Source: Aptenodytes patagonicus
Lineage: Eukaryota; Chordata; Aves; Sphenisciformes; Spheniscidae
Length of the DNA stretch: 64,000 nucleotides
Direction of reading: 5' to 3'
NCBI RefSeq assembly: GCF_965638725.1
Contig: NC_134949.1
Coordinates: 53,286,151 to 53,350,150 of the forward strand
This document shows positions 57,048-64,000 of the stretch, one piece after another (the first letter of the stretch is position 1; each line of letters opens with the position of its first letter). Made by a program: the position numbers and the translations under genes. A model generated the notes under the pieces. It saw only the letters and a program-made list of their open reading frames with translations. It did no database searches and had not been told where the DNA came from.

Positions 57048-60000
57048 GTGAGAGCGGGAGGGAGGGGTCGCGGCGGAGGCGAGGGCTGCGGGCGGTGGAG
57101 GCGCCGGTGCCCGCGCTGCCTCCGCTGGTGCGGGCCTGTGCCCGTCGGGGTGGCGGAGGGAAGGTTAGCGCTCAGCGAGGCTCGGCCGGGCCGGGGAGGA
57201 GCTGGCGCTGGGCCTATGCGCCCGCTTGGAGGACGAGGAAGGGCACGGGCGGGGGAGGCGCTGGCAGCCTCTTCCGCTCCCCGTGCGGTGTGTGCTGAGT
57301 GGCAGCAAGGATCCGGTGCAGGAAGGGCACAGGAGGGTTCTAGTTCAGGGTAATTATAGAGACCCCCGATGGAGTCTGTCTTGGGGGTAAGAGAGTGCTT
57401 TTTCTGGCTCTGCTGGGCCTGCAGCCTCGGGAACTGAGGCTGTAGGCCCGTATTTATTTCTTCCGTGGTGAAGAGCAGCATGTGAATCTGGATGGATTTG
57501 AAAGACTCTCTCTCCCATCCTTTTGTCTCTTTTTTTTTTTTTTTTTCTTCTTTCTCCTGTACATTCACAGCTGGACATGTGACCATCCAGACACATTAGA
57601 GATTCCTGCAGCTGTTCTGGTTTTCTTTTTTTTTCTTCTTTGTAGTTGTGGGTCATACACCAGGTAGCTCTGCTGTCTAAGTGATGCATTTTAGATTTAA
57701 GTGCAAGTGCTTTCTGTATGTTTCCTGATCGCTGTCATGACTTCCAAAGGTCAGACCTTGGTGATACTCCTAATAGTGGATGTAGACATTGAAATTCTAA
57801 TTCTTTTAAGCTGTTAATGACTTAAAAGCATCTCTCTGCCTTTAAAAAAAAAAAAGTAGTGCTTTCAGCAAGATACCTCTCCTGAAGTACTATGATTATT
57901 GAAGTATGTTAGTGCTCTTGTATGGACATTCATATAACATGTGAAAGAGACAGACCCGGGTGTTGGATTTTATTAAGTTTTCAAGAAAGTACTTCTGGCT
58001 TTCAGTGTAGTAATCTTGTTGCTAAATCGCTCTTCGGTATGCTAAATATATTCAGTAGGTGCACTTATTTCTTAAAAGCATTATGTTTAATCTTCATCCC
58101 GTTTGTAGGCAGATGCAGTCAAAGGTGACCAGAGTTTCCTAGTCTTTGTAGTCTTTTCTGCTGTGTTCATTATTTCACATACCAGTTGGTTCTCTGGCCT
58201 TTGTGTTGGGAGAGTAACACGTTGCAGAAGATATCTGAGCTTATGCAAGGTCATACAAAGTCAGTACAAACCACAAGACTTTTTGAGTTCAGCTCAGGGC
58301 ATTAACCATAACACAGCTCAGAGACAAAGTGTTTTATGATCAGCTCTTGGAATTTGTCCTTGTTAACGTGTCAGATCAGAAGCAAAGAAATGAAATAGTT
58401 ATGATGTAGCTGTTTTAACAGAGTAGACATGTTTTTGTGCTGTATATTTATATTTGAGTAGCTTCAGGGTGTTTGTCTTAAGTCAGTGTCTAGGTATGTT
58501 AAAATAACTTTCTTGCTCTCTGTACTACATGTTTAGTTGGTTCTCTTTTTCAGGTAACAGTTTTTAGGAAATTTGACTCTACTTCTGAAATAGAAAGTCT
58601 GGTATCTACTATGGCTTTTTTCCTAATACTGCTACACAACTGCAAACTTAGGTACCTCTAAAGAGCTCAAGCCTAATTGATACTGGCTTACTTTTCTTAA
58701 TTACTGTTTTTGAACACCTAGCTGACAGGTCAGTCTGAATACCATTGTAATAAAACAGATACATAAAATTCTACTTTTCTGTGGCTTCCACAAATGTCTG
58801 TCTCTGTCATTTGAGGAGTATGACTTCTAACAGTAAATTGTTGTGAAAAAGGTAGTGTGAACAAACACTTCTGGTATCTGGGCAGCATGGTAACTACTGC
58901 AGTACTGTTGTGCTGCAGGCCAAAGATGCAGTTAGACAAAGCTGCCCCATAATACAGACCCAGAGACTGTTCTGTGATTACACCTGCATAGAAAGTCTTG
59001 TTTGTGTCTGTTTATCCAGTCATTCTGGCAAGTTGTAAATGCAATATTACTGCTGTCTGCAAATCTGCTAGCATAACCAAACTATTCAGAGGTACATGTA
59101 AGTCCCAGACCAGCATATTTACAGTCTTGAGCAGTATCTCAATTAAAAAAATTCTCATAGGTTATGCATTGTTCTGACTGTTAACTGATTCCTCGCTTTA
59201 AGTTTAGGGCTTAATATGGTGTCTATGATTTGGTATTTGTTATTTTAGAATAAAGAAAAAATGACATTTTTATTGTCTTGGTGATTAATTTTAAAGAGTA
59301 AGGTGAGAAACGTGAATATAAAAAGCGGTGTAAATCTGGAACGTTTTGTGGAAGAAGTTCCCTTATAATAGCGAAGTTATGAGCTGGATAAGCCTGCTAG
59401 TGTTAACTGGTGCTCTGTAGATGCTGTTGAATGTAATTGTAAATTTTTCTTGATGTTCATAAAGGAATTTATTTCAGAAGCAAAAAGACAGGGCGAAGAA
59501 GCTCTGAATAAGATAGGTTTTTGCCATCTTTTGATTTTCATTAGTGTTTCTCTGGAGATAGTTCTTATTAAGTTGGTGTAACACTTTAGTGTCTCTTCCG
59601 TTATATTGGAGTAACACCACTAGATCTAATAGCAAAAGAATCTAGATTATCCCTTTCTACTCTGGGGAATATTTTCTATATAGTGTATTGTTTTCTATAT
59701 GCTTATTCAGTATATTAGTTTTACTTCTGCTTATATATTTAAAATGCTAAGCATAGTAGCAGAACTGTGCTGCTACCTTATGCTTAATTTGTACTGTTAA
59801 TTGTAAACTTAAGTGTTTTCTGGTTGCACATAATCATACCCTCTGTAGCTTCCTCAAAAATGGAAGAGGGAAACTGATTCTTGTTTTTCAGCTCCAGTAA
59901 CTTTGCTCTATTGGAATTTGTGAAAATAACTTGCTCTTTTAAGACTGGATGGTTTTATACAGAGTACTGTATGGAACAGTGCAAATGAAATATCCCTTGA

Positions 60001-63000
60001 TTAAATGTGATCTGAAAGAGTCTTTAACGAACTTTGTTCATGAGCATTGAATGTGATGATTAATAAAATTCTGCAATTTCATTAAACAGAAGCTGTATAA
60101 ATCTGAGATTCTGTATTTGAAAGAAAGTAAAAATCTGTATAAAGAATCTGAAAAAGATCTGAAAATATATCTGTATAAAGAAAAATCCAACGCTTTTTGA
60201 TCTCAATGATCTTGTAGATCTGTATGGTCTCTACTTAAATACAGAAGTTGCACTATCGCAGAATATTGAACCAAAGAAGCTTTGTCTCCAGAATACAAGG
60301 GAGGCACTCTGTTTGCTTAATTCCCTGATACAAGAAAACGTTGGATATTGCAACATCAAGTCATAATTTCTACTAGCAGCTTCTGGGATTAATTTCTATG
60401 GTTTAAATGTGCTGTGAGCTAAAACTTGACTTTCTTCCCTTGCTTTTTTTAAAGGAACAAACTCAATTTGGAAGGCCTAGAGTCAAGTCTTGTCAGTCCA
60501 AAAGGTGTTAATTTAAAGCAATGGGATTATTTTTGAGTGTAACACTACAGTTGGGGAATACAGCATGGGAGATTATTTCAGTTTAATACTTTTGAGAAGG
60601 TAGTGCTCAGCCAATTTTGTTTCTTTTCTGATCTTTGTTAGTATTTATGATTGATCATATATATGTAATTTTTTTTCCAATTAACTAGAATACAGCTGTG
60701 CATATGGCTCAGGCAGATTCTTTATGCTTTGTGGCCTTGGTGGGATTATTAGCTGTGGAACAACACATACAGCACTGGTTCCTCTAGACCTGGTTAAATG
60801 CAGAATACAGGTTTGTTCTGCATGTTGGTATGTGGTGATATTGACAAAGCATGTTTAGTGTGGTATAATTAATCTACTAATGAATTGGAGGCATAAACTA
60901 TCCCTTGGACATCATAGTCCAACAGTGCATGGAGTTTATGTAAAAGCATGGTGTGTCTTTATTTTTTGCTGCAGAATACAGTTGTGAATATGGCTCGCTC
61001 AAGTTTTATGCTCTCTGTGGCGTTGGTGGGGTCCTAAGTTGTGGCCTGACACACACTGCTGTTGTACCTCTGGATTTAGTGAAATGTCGTATGCAGGTTT
61101 GTATTAACTTAAACATTTATTAAACTTTTTCTCTATGTAGCCAGCATATTAAGAGTTACAGTAGGGGGACAATCTTTTCTGGATGACAGGAAGTGAGTAA
61201 ACTTGAATGCTACTGTATCAAGTCTACTGCTGTGAGACTAACAAAATACCACTTTCAAGAGAAGCAGAGGCATTTAGGCTAATCTGGATGAATTATTTTT
61301 GACTATATTTAAGGCACGTTTAACTTGACTATATTTGCTAAAAGGCACCCACCACAATGTTACTCTTTGCTGTCTGGTAGGCTGTCTAGCACTATTCGTG
61401 TGCTGTTTTGGAGGAAGGAAATAGTATCTTTGGTGTTTTGAAGATCTACGGTTTTTAGCCTGGAGTGACATGCATGTATAATGTGATCCATTAACATTGT
61501 GGATATCAATGCATGGCTTATGGATTAGATAGTTTCTAATGATGGGTAAAACCTGGAATGGTATTGGTAAGGCTGTCAGTGCTTGTGGCTAGTTTCCCTG
61601 AAGTGGTTCTTGATTGAACTGAAAGGATTGTCGTCACATTGCACTTAATTTGTGATACCAGCTTCCGCATTAAAATCATCTAGTGAACAGCCATGGATAA
61701 AAACATACTAATGGATTTATTCAGGCAAACCTGTGCCTCAAGAATGAAGCAAATTAAAGCACACTTTGAAATTTCTGGAAATAAAGTAGCTAATGACTTC
61801 TCTGTTGCCTAGGCTGATGCTGATTATAAAAGTGGAGATTTTGTAATGATAGAACTCCTGAAATTAGGAGGGAACTACTAATTAGTCAGACCTACTAGTC
61901 ACGCCAGGAGTACTGCATGTGATATTCTTTAAAATTGTGTTCTTCTGGAAGGCCTTTATTTAGCATTCTTTACATGAGAGGCTTTTTCGCATACTTGAGA
62001 ACACTTGACAAGTCTCAAACTTGAAATTCTGGTCTTAAACTAGTAATTCTGTAACATCAGGCAGACACAGGGTGCATCAAATGAGGGCAACGTGCTGCTT
62101 TCTACAAAATTTGCATTGACACCAGGCTAATAGTGTAGGAATTCCCTATTTCTACTAGTAGGGAATAGCTGTAGCTAAGTATGTGTTTTATTTCTGAAAA
62201 TGTATCTTAAGTGCAGTTTTCTATTGTTATGGACTTCAAAATCCAGTATTGGTAACTTGACTACCCGTGCCTAAGGGTGAGTTTCCTGGGAAGGAGACTG
62301 ATGATGGGTAAAGAGGATGTAGCATCTCAAACAGTTCTTAATCTGATTGCAAATTGGGTTAATGGGCAGAAGGCCTGAGAGCTATACAATTATGCATATA
62401 CAACTGGGAGCAAGGCCTCGTACTTCCCAGGCTTCAATTGCTTGGTAGGTATGTTTGGCTTGGGCTGCCAGTCCTGGACTCCCTACGTGATGAGGGTGGT
62501 GATACTTCCCCTTCCTTCTCCAGCACTTAGAGGAAGGTGCAAAAGGAGGGTTCCATGTGGATTCCAGGTGTGACCTTGTAAAACCTGTCAGCATTTATCT
62601 CTTTACAGATCCAGTACAGAGCATGTTACTAATCCTTCCTAGATTGTCCAGGAAGAAACCCGTTGCCTGACCTCTGATGTCTTTTTAAGAAGAGGTCACC
62701 TTTTACATAGGCGATAATTAAGCATGGTTCTGACATGAACATAGTCTCATTTTACAATGCCCAGTTAAATAGTCAGTCTTCTGAAGTTCTGAATCTTCTA
62801 AAATTGACGTGTTTAGGGGAAGTAGTTCTCAAGTAGGTTGTTTGCCAGACTGCAAGACAAAATATCAGTCACTGCAGGTTGGCATGCATGTCCCATAGCT
62901 CTTTCTGAAAGCTTTGGTTGACTTCTAATTTGATATCTTCCTTCTTATCCCTCTGAGGAAATGTTGGATGATGTCAAATATGAAAAGTAACAGTGAGATG

Positions 63001-63944
63001 TGACTTAAAATTTGTCAGAATGACCTGTTTAAGAATTTCTGTTAAATGGTTTCCTTTCACATGAAAAAAAATTATTCAAGTTGGTCTTTTTTTAATTTCT
63101 GGTAAGTTATTAATGAAATCTCACTCAAAGTTTTATGTGCAGGAAATACTTTGTATGTAGCCTTCACTGTGAAGTCGAAGTACAAGTGTAGAAGTTCTTG
63201 AGTACTCTTTGATCTGCTTTGCTCCATCTGTCTTAGTCTGACTGTGTGGAGGGATCAGACTAACAGTCGACAAATAACCTTTTCTGATTAAGAATCAGGT
63301 GAATTGTCAGGTTTGGTTTGTGGCGATGCTTGAGTGTACATAGGTGTGATGTGTAGAGTGGATGAGATTGCTGACGGAAGCTGTCAATTTTTAAAGAATC
63401 TGATCTAAACATAATTATACCAGTATACTACTGACAGTGTTAGAATAGTGATTTCAGTAAATCTTTTCAATACAGAAAGTCACGCTGTTGATTTGGAGAA
63501 TAAAATGTAAAGCAAAATTCAGACAGTTTGGTGGTTTTCCTGAGTATTGAGGAACATACTGGCTGTTAAAATAAGTTAGGATTTGAGACTAGCAAGTAAC
63601 CATTACAGTTATATTAGTGTAACCTCGTGGTGAGTACTTCATCTGTCCAGGGAACCTTTAGGAAGCCAGCTGTATGAGGAATTTAAGAATTCTGTATTTC
63701 GGATCAGGGTGTGAGAAGGGAAGTCGTAAGCTATATCAAGCGATTAACTACTTGTTCTGTTTAGGTTGATCCACAAAAATACAAGAGCATCTTCAATGGA
63801 TTTTCAGTGACAGTCAAAGAAGATGGCGTTCGTGGCTTGGCTAAGGGATGGGCTCCAACCTTTATTGGATATTCCATGCAGGGGCTTTGTAAATTTGGTT
63901 TCTATGAAGTTTTCAAAATCCTATATGGCAACATGCTGGGAGAG
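56900..63944 (+). CDS. SLC25A3: Mitochondrial phosphate carrier, 5' part (continues past window)
   Basis: Inner mitochondrial membrane carrier that imports phosphate with a proton (and can carry copper) for ATP synthesis. Coding exons seen: 56900-57047, then either 60689-60810 (3A) or 60975-61096 (3B), then 63765-63944, giving the first 150 of about 360 residues. The N-terminus [18 protein letters not shown] is the basic, cleavable presequence region. The first carrier repeat has transmembrane helix 1 in exon 3, with the PLDLVK signature at residues 81-86, and a matrix loop and helix 2 in exon 4 ([33 protein letters not shown]). The 3A/3B choice is the known tissue isoform switch. The coding sequence runs past the right edge through donor GAG|gtaagc. 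Confidence 0.96.
57048..60688 (+). other. SLC25A3: SLC25A3 intron 2 (3.6 kb)
   Basis: It starts GC-rich, inside the CpG island, and then becomes AT-rich. It has T-runs near 57530-57546 and 57627. No exon or RNA gene recognised. Confidence 0.7.
60689..60810 (+). CDS. SLC25A3: SLC25A3 exon 3A (muscle-type, mutually exclusive)
   Basis: 122 nt, acceptor TTCCAATTAACTAG, donor CAG|gtttgt. It encodes residues 50-90 ([16 protein letters not shown] to KCRIQ). In mammals the 3A form is the heart and skeletal muscle isoform. It shares 30 of 41 residues with exon 3B. It ends CRIQ where 3B has CRMQ. Confidence 0.95.
60975..61096 (+). CDS. SLC25A3: SLC25A3 exon 3B (ubiquitous type, mutually exclusive)
   Basis: 122 nt, acceptor TTTTTTGCTGCAG, donor CAG|gtttgt. 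It encodes [16 protein letters not shown] to KCRMQ. Only 164 bp separate it from exon 3A. As 122 is not a multiple of three, using both exons would shift the frame, so they must be alternatives. Confidence 0.95.
61097..63764 (+). other. SLC25A3: SLC25A3 intron 3 (2.7 kb)
   Basis: AT-rich, no further exon seen. I saw no convincing H/ACA snoRNA here; the one known in the mammalian gene is, from memory, hosted further downstream. Confidence 0.6.
63765..63944 (+). CDS. SLC25A3: SLC25A3 exon 4
   Basis: 180 nt, phase 0 to 0, acceptor TTCTGTTTAG, donor GAG|gtaagc. It encodes residues 91-150: the first matrix loop with its amphipathic helix and transmembrane helix 2 ([15 protein letters not shown]). 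Close to mammalian sequence throughout. Confidence 0.96.
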
Positions 63945-64000
63945 GTAAGCCTTAAGTGGTTTATATGAGGCTATATATCTGCAACATAATAGCATTAGTA

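Larger units (their letters stand above)
56380..57290. promoter_or_regulatory. SLC25A3: CpG-island promoter of SLC25A3
   Basis: A dense CpG block without TATA covers the promoter, exon 1, the short intron 1 and exon 2. It includes an NRF1-type site (TGCGCGTGCGC, 56549-56559), a CCAAT box (56588-56592), a GC box near 56620-56626, a TGACG half site near 56648 and a YY1-type site in exon 1. NRF1 and YY1 are known regulators of nuclear genes for mitochondrial proteins. Confidence 0.75.

Noticed and set aside
56301-57586. Long minus-strand open frames over the SLC25A3 promoter and exons 1-2
   Set aside because: GC-rich shadow frames opposite real exons, with no recognisable protein family.
1-64000. 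CRISPR arrays, operons, prokaryotic signals
   Set aside because: The sequence is vertebrate nuclear DNA; no spaced direct-repeat array or bacterial gene layout is present.

Overview
The window looks like bird nuclear DNA. The evidence is an avian-type ERVL-like provirus with its typical LTRs, CR1 LINE 3' fragments, and two well-conserved vertebrate genes whose exons translate cleanly: TMPO (thymopoietin/LAP2) followed by the 5' half of SLC25A3 (mitochondrial phosphate carrier). From memory, the same order and orientation (tRNA cluster, TMPO, SLC25A3) occurs at human 12q23. The LTR family suggests a neoavian rather than galliform bird, but I could not test this.

Layout. 1-5894: a broken endogenous retrovirus on the minus strand, running off the left edge, with its 5' LTR at 5331-5894. 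5907-6504: a second LTR of the same family standing alone, 12 bp from the first. 6505-17900: gene-poor DNA with one CR1 fragment (about 15000-15855). 17900-20000: a CpG island with two identical, convergent tRNA-Asp(GTC) genes and one tRNA-Trp(CCA). 20000-26300: no recognised gene, one older LINE remnant on the minus strand. 26400-27700: CpG-island promoter of TMPO. 26989-49832: TMPO coding exons, giving a LAP2-beta type protein of 446 residues, or 468 with a candidate extra exon. About 49833-51410: TMPO 3' UTR with several poly(A) signals. 51411-56380: intergenic. 56380-57290: CpG-island promoter of SLC25A3. 56900-63944: SLC25A3 coding exons 2, 3A, 3B and 4, with the gene continuing past the right edge.

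Function. TMPO encodes a LEM-domain protein of the inner nuclear membrane that binds BAF, chromatin and lamin B. Its middle exons are all multiples of three in phase 0, so isoforms can be made by skipping them. SLC25A3 carries two mutually exclusive exons (3A and 3B) of equal length that swap the first transmembrane segment of the carrier. The two genes are independent; their adjacency is conserved synteny, not an operon. The tRNA genes upstream are separate Pol III units.

The points most worth a second look are: a candidate 22-codon in-frame TMPO exon; the palindromic tRNA-Asp pair and its apparent conserved position; a near-perfect CTCF-type site in TMPO intron 1; an exact 81-bp tandem duplication in the same intron; a poly(A)-tailed sequence in TMPO intron 4 that resembles a retrocopied mRNA end (rare in birds); and a hydrophobic leader ORF in the fossil provirus.
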